64,000 nt of DNA from Miscanthus floridulus (GCF_019320115.1 NC_089593.1:14536789-14600788), one strand, 5' to 3'. Positions 22,017-35,200 are shown, counted from the stretch's first letter. Numbers and translations: made by a program. Notes: generated by a model not told the origin, from the sequence alone.

Positions 22017-25000
22017 TCAGCAGAAGACAAACATGCCCTTGTCCGAGGAAATCAACCTTCGTGCGGAAGATGTCCCAACAATCCGCTCTAACTGCAAGTT
22101 AGCAACAAGTCAGTTCACACGAAGACGAAGGATAACTAACATGCTGGTCGAGATTAACTCATGGAGTCAAGGAATGCATATGAACTTCTAAAAGATACAG
22201 CATAAGAAATTGGATATATATTATATATACAAGAGCTAACAAATAATCAGGAGAGAACTGCATGTGAAACTGTTGAGCATCAACCAAAACTAGGTGAGAC
22301 AAACTTTCAAACAGAAGCTCAAAACCCGAAAGCTTGTCATTTTCATCTTGAATCCAAACTTTGTGAAATATGATAGTGTGACCACAAACATTAAAATAAA
22401 TTTGTTCATACTGCTAACTGAACAGCTGAACTGCATGATAGAATGGATCACAAACTCCATGAAATAAATGTTTCTGCAGAGCATGAAATTAATAGCAGGA
22501 CAAGATTACAGTTTCCACGATGGAACCAAACTAAGTGAAATAGTGAACTCACCTTAAGAAGATCTAGACGAGAGAAAAGAACATTGCACTTCCGGATTTC
22601 TGATTCGCCTAGCATATTTACAAGCTGAAAGGAAGATACAAACACAAGGGAGATTAACTTTCAAAACCTCTTCACCGTAAACCGTGAGACAAAGCAATGA
22701 AATTGCAATTTAGTCAATACCTCCGGATAAAATTCTTTTCTCCCTGGCAATGAATAAATTAGTAAATGTTTTGTTCCCCTGATCTGCACGTCAAGAAATA
22801 ATGATGAATATCCTAGACAATACAGCTAACACAGAAACAACAGGAATCACATAATACAATAAGTAATGCTTCAGACAATTTTACCTTGTATCGATGGTAG
22901 AAGTGAGATCTTTCACTATAAAGCAAGATCTTTTTCTTGCCCTCAAAAAACCAGAGTTTTGAACGAGATATATCCTGTTGAGATGTAGCCCTGATTTGGG
23001 AGCACATCGAGAGAAAAAACCACTTGTCTTAAGACTAAGGGAGATAACGTAAATTGAACAAATAAAATAATCTATAATGAGGACGGTCTACTCACTCTCC
23101 AATTCGACAAAAGGACGCTTCCTTAGATTTTAAGAAATTGCTTATTCGAATATATTCAAAGTATGAACTCACGAATAGCAGCAATCCACCCTGCATTGCA
23201 CTAGACAATTAGCAAACCTTGCAAGAGACGGTCATTGTAGGAGCATGAACATTATCAATATATTTTTTCTCGAATACGCAGGAGAGCTGCATATCATTTC
23301 ATTAAGAAGAAGAGTTGCAAAGTACAACTCCCACAGCACTCACACACCCCTTAACATTATGAATATTTACAGGAGATGCCAAACATTAAGAACTAATGCC
23401 TTGTTTAAATCCAGGGTGTAAAGTTTTGGGGAGTCAAATCAGGTGTCACATGGGAGTGTCACATGGGGTGTTCAAATGCTAATAAAAAAACAAATTACAG
23501 AATCCGTCAGTAATCCGCGAGACAAATTTATTAAGCCTAATTAATCCGTCATTAGCACATGTGTTACTGTAGCACCACGTTGTCAAATCATAGCTAATTA
23601 GGCTTAAAAGATTCATCTCGCAAATTAGTCGCAAACTGTGCAATTAATTATTTTTTTAGTCTATATTTAATACTCCATGCATGTGTCCAAACATTCGATG
23701 AGATAGGGAGTAAACTTTAGGGGGAGGAACTGGTTCCTACAAAATTTCAGAAGTATCAAACACAACTGAACATTAGTACACAACAGATATAGAGCATACC
23801 TCATCCAAGTCTTGAATCTTTGGATATACCTGTAACACATCATAAATAATAAAAAGGACACATGTATTAAATAATATATTGATACACATTTATATCTGGA
23901 ATAGATCACAAAATGTGGTGAAATAAAAACTCCAGAATTTTCTGCAGCAGCCAAGACACTGTCATGGTGGGGCACACCTAAAGGCCACATGCCAATAAGC
24001 CTCCCTCAGCTTGAGCTAGCCCAGCCGAGTAACTGAGTAAGCTAGATATTTGCTTAGAGATTTAGTCAAGTTGATAAGACCAGTTAGCTGGTTATCAGAT
24101 AAGTTTACTGACTAGACTGTCAAGATAGTTCGATTTGCTAGGATGTTTGTAGAATTTGAACTAGCCTAAGTACACTTTGAAGGATTGTACAAAGTTGCTC
24201 AGATTATTTTGTAACTAGTAAATCCTTCATTATAAGAAATATACTATTTGAGCTAACTCCAGTACATTGGCAGATATATATCTTATACAAGCATAAAAGA
24301 ACAGACCTTGTTGCAGAAATAATCAAAGCGCACATCGTCAGCTTCAGCAATAGAAGATGCATCAAATCGCTCATACACCTGTTTAGTAATTGCACATTGA
24401 AAAGGATTAGAATAGTTAATAACTGTTTTGGTAAATAAGATGCATGAACTTTAGTACTGAGGAGGATTCTGTATCCATGGCATTAAGACTTTGTTTACAC
24501 AAATATATCTATGAGCAATATTTAAGTTTTATTCACTATATATGCAACAACGTGGCAAAATCAGAATGGATAAGAGCATTCACCTGCCGCAAGTCAAGTT
24601 GTATTTTGGGAAGAACACCTGCATACTCGGTCACCATTTTAATCTAGTAGAAGTTGTAAAACTATTAGTTCATCAATACATGTACTCCCTTAAAGGGCGG
24701 AAACAAACAGCTAAGTCAGTGATTTCAATCACAGCATACCTTTCCTTCATAATTTAAGCATAATCCGTTAAATAAAGCATTAATCTCTGCATAACATGGA
24801 AAACAATTGAAATTTGAAATGCACATAGGTATATGAACAAACAAATGGACAACTATGTAATAGATGCAAAAGAAGCTTGCATAGCACCATTAAATTATCA
24901 TTTATCAACCTCATAACTAATCAAGGTCTCACGGTTCCTGTGCATAACAACTAGTCACCTTGAGCACCAGGTTCTACGTTACTGAAAACATGAGGAGAAG

Positions 25001-28000
25001 AGGGAAGGGGGCAAGTTAAAAGCACATTCCAGCTGAATCCATACCTGGTGTAAGGTATGAGCTTAACAGTATTGTCTGCCGATAGTACTGTGCATGCCGA
25101 TCCAAGTACCTTGGACATCAATGTACAATCTTAATTAATATGGATATAGTTTGAGAATACACATAAATAACTAATAATAAATCGCCATGAAAATTGACAG
25201 TCCAATATACAGAGAGTCGATGTTATCAGAGCATGAACCTAAAAATATTCAAGGAAACAGAATTACCATGGCCTAATTCGCATCACATTGGTTCCATGTT
25301 CTTTTGATGGCAACTGATTAAGTTGTTCAAACACAGCCTCCAGATGCTCCCAGTTCTACATCCATGCATAAACTCTCATTTGTACCAAAAGGTATAAAAC
25401 CAAATATAAGTTGAAAAACATGTAAGCCATGAAGTTTACCTGCATAGATATCACATCCACATGATCAACAACCACTATCTGCATACAAACCATTTTAGAA
25501 ATAAGTAAACAAGGAGAAAGGAGAAACAGAAGGAAAAAAATGCACTCTGTTCCATTACTAAGTACAAGTCTATGTTGAGATACAAATTTTTGAATTAGTT
25601 CTTGTTCAAATAGACTAATACATTGTCAATCTGCAACATAAAATATTCTCAAGTACTTTGGGTGAAAGATACAATTTATACGTTTTTTTTCATGTGAATC
25701 TGGATTGTCAACATATTATTTATGGTTTAACAAAAAGACTTGTATCTAGTAATGAGGTGGCGAATACATCATAGGATCAAGGGAACTAACTTCAATTGAA
25801 GATAGGAAATCAAAATCATTCTCCTTGCCATGTTCTCCTCCATCAATTTTCTGATAACATAAAAGCATAAAGCATAAACAATAGAACTCCATAACAATAA
25901 ACATGTTCTAGAAGTTCAATTTAACGTAATTGATTAGAAAGCAAAGTTATGTGATGAGATGAAAGAAATTGGCGTTTAACAATAAAAAAACAAAATAAAG
26001 ATAAAAAGTTTATGGGTGCTATATAGCTAAGTTCTAATGGTGTGGCATACAGAAGACTTTTAGATGGGATAACCGCCTTAATCGCTGGTAGACTTTTTGT
26101 TTATTTGGATCACAAAGAATTTTGTGTGGCGTACCAGTCAGGCCTTTAGATTTTTCCCCCTTTCTAGGAATAGCGTGTGAGCAATTTGGCAAAGAAGGAA
26201 CAAGATGGGCCATTGAGAAGAAGTTTTCTATTAAGACAACAGAGTATTTTCTGCTGGATTGTCTTGTTTGCAGGGATGGAGTTTGCTACAAAAGGAGGGG
26301 AACAAGATGAAGATTGACAAGATCATAGCAGGGATGCTGAAATGGCTTGGTTTCAGTGTTTTATACCCCCATCAAAGTTCAGTATATCAGACAAATCTCC
26401 AATCATGCTTGAAATGCCTAAACTTGATGACGCTATTTATTGCTTTCAATAATACTGTTTCGTCCATCCAATCAGACAGGTGCCATCATTTAGATTGACC
26501 AATCCAACAGCTAATCTCTATGAAGGCTTTCTTAATGCATTTTCCTCAACCAGCATTTTCCCGAGGATCCTGTCCTGCAGCAGTTGCTACTTCTCAAATC
26601 CATCACACTAGAAGTGTAGTGCCATTTACATTTACCTGTACCCATATCCAAATAAAGTTCATCTTCTGTTTGCAGCTTCGGACTCAGAGTATATGAGATG
26701 TGACTTCGGCACTACTACTCGGGAGAAGGAAGATATTAGTTTGGAAGATCAAGTAGTGCCTCGGAAGGATACCTTTCGATATTTAGGATCAATGCTACAG
26801 AGAGAGGGGGATATTGATGAAGATATTAGCCATAGAATCAAAGCAGGGTGGATGAAGTGGCGCCAAGCATCTGGTGTCCTATGTGACAAAAGGGTACCAC
26901 AGAAGCTAAAAGGCAAGTTTTATAGGACGGCGATTAGACCTGCTATGTTGTATGGTGCAGAATGTTGGCCTACGAAAAGATGACATGTTCAATAGATAAG
27001 TATCGCAGAAATGCGTATGTTGCGTTGGATTTGCGGTCATACAAGAAGGGATCGAGTTCGGAACGATGATATACGTGATAGATTAGGGGTAACACCAATT
27101 GAAGAAAAACTTGTCCAACACCGGTTGAGATGGTTTGGACATGTCCAACGGAGACCTCCAGAGGCACCGGTGCGTAGTGGAATCCTAAGTCAGGATAGTA
27201 ACGTGAAGAGAGGCAGAGGAAGACCGAAGTTGACTTGGGTAGAGGCAATAAAAGGAGACTTGAAAGGATGGAATATACCCAAAGACTTAGCCTTAGATAG
27301 GAGTGCTTGGAAAACAGCTATTCACGTGCCTGAACCTTGATTGCTTCTGCTGGGTTTCAACTCTAGCCTACCTCAACTTGTTTGGGACTTAAAGGCTTTG
27401 TTATTGTTGTTGTTCTAGGACTAGCGTGTGAGCAATTTGGCAAACAAGGAACAAGATGGGCCATTGAGAAGAAGTTTTCTATTAAGACAACAGAGTATTT
27501 TCTGCTGGATTGTCTTGTTTGAAGGGATGGAGTTTGCTACAAAAGGAGGGGAACAAGATGAAGATTGACAAGATCATAGCAGGGATGCTGAAATGGCTTG
27601 GTTTCAGTGTTTTATACCCCCATCAAAGTTCAGTATATCAGACAAATCTCCAATCATGCTTGAAATGCCTAAACTTGATGACGCTATTTATTGCTTTCAA
27701 TAATACTGTTTCGTCCCGATCAAGACAGGTGCCATCATTTAGATTGACCAATCCAACAGCTAATCTCTATGAAGGCTTTCTTAATGCATTTTCCTCAACC
27801 AGCATTTTCCCGAGGATCCTGTCCTGCAGCAGTTGCTACTTCTCAAATCCATCACACTAGAAGTGTAGTGCCATTTACATTTACCTGTACCCATATCCAA
27901 ATAAATTACATGGCCTAACAAGTTCTGCCATCAGCACTATGATACATTCTGCATACTCCCATTCTACGAAGCAAGATTGCAAAACCACCAAAAAAAATCA

Positions 28001-31000
28001 GCTTCTTGCTGGCATACAGCTGTTCCCACCTGGATCTCCCCACAATACTACTGGCAAACCACCACCAGTCAATGTTATCAAGTCGTCTGACTAATCGCGA
28101 TTAGTCAGCCTGATCGGTGCCTTGGCAATCAGCTATGCACTATGATTAGTCGCGATTAGTCACGACTAGTCAGGATGATCGGTGCCATGGCAACTAGGAT
28201 TGATTAGACGATTTGATAATATTTCACCAGTGTCATATCCTAAGTATTCTAGCAATTTCCATATACTTTTCAGTAGTACATCAAATTCTAGATCAATGGG
28301 ACAACAGCATACAAGGTCTGCCCAGAATAAGAGTAATGTACAACTGCAGAACATGAGTAAGTACAGGTTATCAAGTCTATGAAGAAATCTTGTTTTTTGA
28401 AAAAAAAAATACTTACACGTTTCAGCGCTAAAGGAGATGCAACTATTATATCAGAAGAATAGAAGTTACTGTACAGCTTAATAGATTTCCTGCAGAAACA
28501 TTAGTGCAAACGTTAATTATTTAGATGTTCTCAGTTGATGTGCTAGAAAAAAATAATTAGAGCATATATTCTCTGGAAGACTAGCTTATCTGTTTCTGAA
28601 AGTTATTTTTTTGGTTTTAAAAAGTACATAACATTGTATTCCCTTCGTTTCAAAAAATAAGGCACGGTATGACTCGTGGCAGTCTCCAAACTAAACTTTG
28701 AGCATTAATTTCTCATAATATATTATTGATAATGGCAATATCACGTTCATAAGAAAAAAAATCAAATATGAACCCAATGGTTTTTTTAATAAATACTATC
28801 TACATATTGTTAGATTAATTGTTGATCAAAGTTCATGAAGTTTGATCTTAGACTGCGTGTAGCTGTGTACAAAGAAACAAAGTATGCCACCTGCCACACA
28901 AATGAGTATCATAGACTAAAATTTTTTAATTTAAGGCACCACAACTATTATAGACTAGAACAAACAGCATCATTAAATTACAAAGAATGTGAAACAACTT
29001 CTATTCCATAACCAATATCTATTTAAAAACACCATAACACCTGATGCATTACCAGCAAAGATTTTTTTGAATCAAATTTTTTTTTGCAAAGTGAGTTTCA
29101 CGAATGAGGACAACTGAATTTAAATGACAAAGTCTGAAAATAGAAGATCAAATTATCGAACCGTTGCAAAAGACAAAGACAAGCACGTGACTATGCTTGT
29201 TTTGTAGAAGGTAAAGATTCAGTGAAGTCCAGGCAAATGGATGACTACTGAACATTGTAATGATGGAAATAAGATTATGACATGAGGGGATTTCCAACAA
29301 AGGACTAAAATAAAAGCTGCTGATTGAATCTCGAAATGGGAACATAGTGAAATATAGAGTTACAGATCCTCGACTCAGTATATATTGAAATCCAAACTTT
29401 CAATTAGTCATGTGATAGTAAAAGGAGGAAAGACCATTTTAAAGAATAATAATCTGTGGGAAGTGTAGAGAAACAAGCTGCAGTCTGAAAATGAAAATTA
29501 TTATAAGCAACTTAAATACTTAATACTCCTTCCGTCCCAGTATATTAGGCGCAACTCCCTTGTCCGCACAAACCAAGAAATGCATTTACTCCTGCCCAGC
29601 TCCAAGGAAAACGCTTCACTTCTTCTGCCTCATGCAAGATGCTGTACGAGGGAGAGACAGAGAGAGAAGATCTTGTGCCAGTGTCTAGCTGCATGCGTGT
29701 GGGAGCCAAGGAGTGTCCATCCAACACCACACTAAATGTTGCATGCACGAAACAGGAGCCCAGAAGCTGCCACCCTGTATTCTGGGACTACGAGAAAAGG
29801 TAGTTGCGCCTTCTATGAAGGAATGGAGGGAGTAAATATTAAGTAATTATATAGAATACTCACTTCGTTAATTTTACACCAAAAAGAAAGTGATCATCAA
29901 TGTCTCCAGCAAAAAGAAGATCAAAGTCTGCAGGTTTTGTGCTATGTTCAGGTCTCCCCTCGTCATCTGATTCACCAAACTCCTTTTTAAATTGTCCCAT
30001 GGCACTATCCTAGAGAAAAGAGAAAGATATCACTTAGCACCAGAAATAAAAGCATTATTATTGATATGGTTACATAACCCTATCAGCTATTGTATCAGCA
30101 GAAAACAGGATCAAATGTATGTATAGGGATAATTGGATTTTTTTTTTTATAAATTTGCTTCGCATCTTGAAGAAATCAGAACCCAAATCATTGCATATAA
30201 ATATAAGGAAATGAAAATTTTACCTTTTGTGACAATGGGGAAAGCTGGATCAATCTCTTCACAATGCGTCGCGCAAAACTTTTGAGAGGTAACAAGAAAA
30301 GAACCTAAAAATATATTTAGGCAAAAGAAAACAGGATTAATATGATGTATCTTAAAGAGAGGGGCTAGGACAAGATTAAACTTGTGGCTATATATATGAA
30401 AGTCACCCCTCCCTAATGGGTGTGAGGTGTTCTCCTATCTTCCTACATATTTGAGAAATCAGGGAATCAACATAAAGGTCACATGCATCTTAAGAAGCAT
30501 GACATGCCATGGTTTATAATTACACAAAAGGATAATGTAGCCGAGCTCTACAGATCACATATAAAACATAATTCCTCATAAATTTTGAGTAAACATGAGG
30601 AGTCTAACTGTCGAGACAGCTTAATTTGTTCTTATAACCCTATCCACCTCACATAATTATGTCTTTTTCTTCTTGACAACACACATCACAAAGAAAATAT
30701 TGCAAAACAAATGCAGGATAACACACTAAAAGGGCGTACCCAGTGCAGAGAGCTTCCGCTCTGTGCGGGGTCTGGGGAAGGGTGTCAGTGGCAAGCCTTA
30801 CCCTCGCCTGTGCAATGCAAGAAGACCGCGACTCGAACCCAGGACCTTCCGGTCACAGGCGGTAAGACTCTACCGCTTGCACCAGGCCCGCCCTTCAGGA
30901 TAACACACTAAAGTACAACTAAAAATATCTGGTAGTGCAATCTCAGTTAATGTATCCATGGCAACAGAACAGGTGCTCAACATTTCAATATTTTTTATGC

Positions 31001-31320
31001 GATATACCTTCGGGCGCGTAAAACCCTGATCAAGGTATGTCTTATCATCCGAAATATCTCTGTCAGCATCATTCCTAAGCTTCGCGTCATTTCTAATTAC
31101 AACATGTCGCGTCCTATGAACATGATTCAACTGCACAAGTAGTACGCTCTGCAGATTAGCCAGCACCATTAAAAGGTTCAAGAATAATATCATGACCACA
31201 AAGAGATAGTAAAGCTTACAGCATGCATAAGATATGCGTCCATGGTACTGGAATCAGGACCATTACTTTTCAGATAAAATGGCTTCTTATTGCAATGCAT
31301 TATGTCACGATAACTGTTAC
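22017..31320 (-). CDS. UTP25: UTP25, U3 snoRNA-associated nucleolar protein, C-terminal 18 exons
   Basis: UTP25 (digestive-organ expansion factor family) is a DEAD-helicase-like nucleolar component of the small-subunit processome, needed for 18S rRNA maturation. Exons 5' to 3', all with GT-AG boundaries and compatible phases: 31320-31220, 31130-31008, 30304-30224, 30009-29864, 28489-28417, 25850-25791, 25478-25440, 25355-25267, 25109-25045, 24786-24740, 24643-24584, 24378-24307, 23829-23800, 23190-23096, 22990-22885, 22783-22721, 22624-22553, 22091-22017 (TGA). Together they give about 464 codons. Family blocks include NKKPFYLK, LDQGFTRPK, FYSSDIIVASPLAL, DFLSSIE, WFFEGKKKILLYSERSHFYH and the terminus DKGMFVFC. 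No stop or frameshift was seen. The N-terminal portion (acidic region and first exons) was not found. The sequence upstream of 31320 becomes intron-like and is then occupied by a chromovirus and the gap. Introns carry an RTE LINE, a SINE and MITEs. Confidence 0.93.
23396..23735. mobile_element. Tourist-like MITE in a UTP25 intron
   Basis: Contains the conserved GCGAGACAAATTTATTAAGCC...GTAGCACCACGTTGTCAAATCA block of the element at 1219-1546 in the opposite orientation. Left end ATGCCTTGTTTAAATCC. The right end is diverged and no clean TAA duplication was seen. It lies in the intron between the exons at 23829-23800 and 23190-23096. Confidence 0.65.
26163..26656 (+). repeat. ~493-bp direct repeat flanking RTE LINE, copy 1
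   Basis: From TTCTAGGAATAGCGTG to CATATCCAAATAAA. It matches 27413-27905 at all but about four single bases and one small complex indel (CGTCCATCCAATCAG versus CGTCCCGATCAAG). The RTE insertion starts immediately after this copy. Confidence 0.93.
26657..27412 (+). mobile_element. 5'-truncated RTE-type LINE
   Basis: Encodes the C-terminal end of an RTE-clade non-LTR polyprotein in two frames. The first is 26693-26983, with DTFRYLGSMLQREGDIDEDI and MLYGAECW. The second is 27011-27340, with MRMLRWICGHTRRDR, RWFGHVQRRPPEA and RGRGRPKLTW. The break between them (near 26983, after GAATGTTGGCCTACGAAAAG) shows an early stop or frameshift. It ends with CTTGTTTGGGACTTAAAGGC and a short TTGTTATTGTTGTTG tail typical of plant RTE elements. 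It sits in the UTP25 intron between 28417 and 25850. Confidence 0.92.
27413..27905 (+). repeat. ~493-bp direct repeat flanking RTE LINE, copy 2
   Basis: Starts directly after the LINE's TTG-repeat tail and ends CATATCCAAATAAA, followed by unique TTACATGGCC. With copy 1 it brackets the LINE exactly, as a target-site duplication would. Confidence 0.93.
28632..28890. mobile_element. Degenerate Stowaway-like MITE in UTP25 intron
   Basis: Left end ATTCCCTTCGTTTCAAAAAAT resembles a Stowaway terminus, with an AT-rich interior similar to other copies in the window. The right end is poorly preserved. Confidence 0.4.
29526..29832. mobile_element. Stowaway MITE in UTP25 intron
   Basis: CTCCTTCCGTCCCAGTATA at the left and CTATGAAGGAATGGAGGGAG at the right, both flanked by TA. 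It is 307 bp, with GGCGCAACT/AGTTGCGCC continuing the inverted repeat inside. Confidence 0.88.
30731..30896 (-). mobile_element. tRNA-derived SINE (Au-like) in UTP25 intron
   Basis: On the minus strand the head reads GGGCGGGCCTGGTGCAAGCG with a pol III A box (TGGTGCAAGCGG) and a B box (GGTTCGAGTCG), followed by a tRNA-unrelated body ending in CTGGGTACGCCC. It is flanked by a perfect 16-bp duplication AGGATAACACACTAAA (30715-30730 and 30897-30912), which marks recent L1-type retroposition. It lies between UTP25 exons 31008 and 30304, in the same orientation as the gene. Confidence 0.88.
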
Positions 31321-31963
31321 CTACAGTAATACATTAAGAATAAAATTATATCTACCATTAAGGAAAATAGAAAGCATACCATACATCGTACTGTGAGCAC
31401 ATTTAAAAAGAGAGCCCTAATTTGGCTGTTTAGTTACTGTATATCATAGAAAGTAGGGTTGGGAATTGACTGGTCGAGCTAAAATTGTATCAGAACCCTT
31501 CTTTTCCGCAATATGATTAGACCAAGGATCGAATAGGCATACACCATGAATAGACTTCACTCTTTGGGATTTAGATAGAACAACTAAAAGTGCTATCTTG
31601 TTCCATATACAAAAAGTAACACAAATGGCCAAGTGTAAGATCAACACTTCAGTAACAGTGGTAAAAAAAGTCACCAGGCAACAGCTGGTTCATGCTAGAT
31701 TCTAGAAAAAACGGCCAGAGGCGTTATATCAAAGAGATAATTTGGATCATTGCCTCGGATTGGTTAACAATTGTGTTGAATCATCAGTAAGCTTGATGTG
31801 GATTTATGACCACACTGGACATACATCTAAAAAATAAATTACCAGACTTAAATTCGCCATGCGCTTCTTCTTTAATATAATGATACACAGCTCTCATGCA
31901 TGTTTGGGGAAAAAAATCGCCATGTGGCCCAAGTACCAGTGGTTTATTCCACATTGGTATTTT

Positions 31964-32189
31964 TGTTGGGTGATTACAGTAGCTGTCAAGGGCGTTGAGC
32001 CCCCGGGTAGCTGGACCTCGGCTACAGAGTTCGTAGCCTTGATCCGTCTTCTCCGGTGAGGGTGATCCCCCAACCGCAGGCTTGGTTGGAGAGAGAGGTA
32101 GGGGATTAGATGAATAATATCTTTCTTGACCTCCTCAATAGTCTGTTACAGGAATATATGGCCATAGGCCTTAACTAACCGGAGCAACA
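31964..32189 (-). mobile_element. 3' LTR of the chromovirus
   Basis: 226 bp from TGTTGCTCCGGTTAG (at 32189) to ATCACCCAACA (at 31964) on the minus strand. A purine-rich tract ATTAGGGGAGCA precedes it (32190-32200), as expected for the polypurine primer. The short length fits small-LTR chromovirus lineages such as Reina. The partner LTR is not present because the element is cut by the gap. Confidence 0.75.
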
Positions 32190-32239
32190 TGCTCCCCTAA
32201 TTTAGGAACTAAAATAGAAGGCTATCTTTATTTCCTAGT

Positions 32240-35200
32240 CTAGCCACTGGAGCTGACCACGCCCTGCGCGTCTAGCGCGTCCAGGTGCGCGCCCACCGCG
32301 CGCTCAGCGCGCTCTGCGTCGCGGCGCACGTCACGGGCCCGGCGGCGTCTGGAGTACGTGCGCCCGACCATGACATCTCTCCCCCCATCGAGGAGCAGCT
32401 CGTCCTCGAGCTGGAACTCCGGATACTTGGTGCGGAACATGTCGACATCTTCCCAAGTAGCAGACGCGGCGGACTCGCCCTTCCACTGGACAAGGACCTG
32501 ATGCACCCCGTGAGCCAACCTGAAGCGCACGGCACGTTCTGGTTCTGGGGCAACAGCGCCATGATGCAGAGGCGGCAGGGGTGGGGCTGTGTCAGGCGGC
32601 GTTCCCTGGAATTTCTTGAGCAGGCCGACGTGAAACACGTCATGAATGCGTGCTCGAGGTGGCAAGGCGAGGCGGACAGCGACGTCGTTGATCAGCTCGG
32701 TGACGCGGTACGGTCCGAAGAAGCGGGGCTTGAGCTTGCCGGTAACAGCTTGGGGCAGCGAAGATGCCGCACGCTGGCGTAGCCGAAGGAGCGCCCAGTC
32801 GCCCACCTGGTAAGCGACGTGGCGGTGCACCTTGTCGTAGTGCAGCTTCTGCATCGCTTGAGCTTGCTCCAGCCTGAAGCGGACGTCGGCCAGGAACTCC
32901 TCGCGCTCCTCCATGCTTTGGGCGACCGCAGCCACCCGTGTGTCCCCCGGTTCGTACGACCGGATGGACGGCGGCTCGCGCCCGTAGACGACGCGGAAAG
33001 GCGTATCCTGCAGCGAAGTCTGGTAGGCGGTGTTGAAGACAAATTCCGCCCATGGTAGCCACCGGAGCCACTGGCGTGGCCTGTCTCCCGTGAGGCATCG
33101 CAAGTACATGATGATGACGCGGTTAGCAGCCTCCGATTGCCCATCCGACTGTGGATGGAACGCCGTCGTCATGTGTAGCTTGGTACCCATCAGGCGCATG
33201 AGCTCCCGCCAGAATGTCGACGTGAAGACCGGGTCCCTGTCCGACACCATGGACTGAGGCACGCCGTGTAGGCGAACGACGTCGGTGAAGAAGGCTTGCG
33301 CGACTGACTCGGCGGAGTATGGGTGTGCCAGAGCGATGAAATGGCAATACTTGCTGAACCTGTCCACCACGGTTAGTATAACAGATTTGCCACGGACGCG
33401 GGGCAGCGCTTCGACAAAGTCGAGGGCGACGTCGGTCCAAACGCCCTGAGGCACCGGTAGCGGAAGAAGCAGACCAGCCGGGTGCAAGTGCTCCGACTTG
33501 TACTGCTGGCAGACGACACACGTGCGCACCAAGTCCTGCACTAGCTGCTTCATGTTAGGAAAATGGAAGTCGTGCCGCAGGCGATGCAGCGTGCGCTGAA
33601 CCCCCTCATGTCCGTCTTCGTGAACTGCCACCATGATCTCCTGAACCAAGGGAGAAGCCGGCGGTATGTAAAGTCGGCCGGCAAACTGTATCATGCCGTC
33701 GGCGATCGACCAGTGATCCCCGCGAGAGCCGGCGTTGATGTCTTCACGGAGGGCCATCAGAGCCGGATCCGTGTGCTGTGCCTGGCGGAGACGATCGACG
33801 AAGTCGAAGCGTGGCGCTGAAAGTACCAGGAGCGCCCCCTCCTCTGTGTCACGCCTAGAGAGCGCGTCGGCCACAGCGTTCACCGCACCCGGCTTGTACT
33901 CCACGGAGAAGTCGAAGCCCAGCAGCTTGCCCACCCAGTGGTGTTGCGGGATGGTGGCCAAGCGCTGATCCAGCAAGTACTTCAAGCTGTAATGGTCCGT
34001 CTTGACGAGGAAGCGGCGGCCCCATAAGTATGGCCTCTAGTGGCGCACAGCATGGACCAGCCCGATCAGCTCCCTTTCATATGCGGCGAGAGCGCGGTGG
34101 CGTGGTGCCACGGATCGGCTGAAGAAGGCGATGGGGTGCCCTTCCTGAACCAGCACCGCCCCAAAGCCATGTGACGAGGCGTCGCACTCGACGACGAAGT
34201 TTTTGGTGAAGTCCGACATGGCCAGGATGGGAGCCGTTGTGACCGCTGCCTTGAGCGCGTCAAAAGCTGCAGCGGCCTCCGCATTCCAGGAGAAGCCATC
34301 CTTCTTGAGGAGGGTGGTCAGCGGTGCCGCGACAGCTCCGTAGTTGTGGACGAACTTGCGGTAGTAGCCCACCAGTCCGAGGAACCCGCGCACCGCTCGC
34401 GCCGAGCGAGGCACTGGCCAGTCGTGAATGGCCTGTACCTTGGCCGGATCCATGGCGACGCCTGCCTCCGAAATGACGTGGCCGAGGTAGGAGACGGAGG
34501 TGACGGCGAACGCACACTTGGAGCGTTTAACGAAGAGGTGCTGTTGGCGTAGCTCGGCGAGGACGGCGCGTAGGTGACGAAGATGATCCGCCCAGGACTT
34601 GCTGTAGATCAATATGTCGTCAAAGAACACAAGTACAAAACAACGTAGGAAGGGGCGGAGTACATCATTCATGAGAGCCTGGAACGTTGCTGGGGCGTTG
34701 CAGAGCCCAAACGGCATGACCAAAAACTCATAAAGGCCGTCGTGGGTGCGGAACGCCGTCTTGTGGATGTCCGCCGGCCTCATGCGCACCTGGTGGTACC
34801 CCGAACGCAAGTCGAGCTTTGGAGAAGAATCGGGCGCCATAGAGCTCATCCAGCAGCTCGTCGACGACCGGGATCGGAAAAGCGTCCTTGACCGTGAGCG
34901 CGTTCAACGCGCGGTAGTCGACACAGAAGCGCCACGACCCGTCCGGTTTCTTGATGAGGATGACCGGGGAGGAGAACGCCGAGTCGCTGCGGCGGACGAT
35001 GCCTTGCTCTATCATGGCGGCGCACTGTCGCTCAAGTTCGTCCTTGTGAGCCGCCGGGTACCTGTACGGGCGCACCACCACCGGAGGGGAGCCGGGCTTG
35101 AGGACGATGTGGTGGTCGCGGCCCCTCGCTGGTGGCAGGCCAGACGGCTCGGCGAAGACGTCAGCGAAGGAGTGCAACAGCCCCTCGATGAGGGCGTCGT

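Noticed and set aside
26259..26498. Short ORF repeated in both ~493-bp repeats
   Set aside because: Intronic sequence of UTP25 duplicated with the LINE; no family match and not in phase with UTP25 exons.
28080..28200. ATTAGTCGCGATTAGTC palindromic cluster
   Set aside because: Looks like a decayed repeat, but ends and TSD could not be defined.
30731..30896. Genuine tRNA gene
   Set aside because: A and B boxes are present but no cloverleaf or anticodon arm is evident, the body is non-tRNA, and it is flanked by a 16-bp TSD: a SINE.
32285..33968. Several plus-strand and alternative-frame ORFs
   Set aside because: All overlap the chromovirus pol frame, which has clear domains; GC-rich shadow frames.
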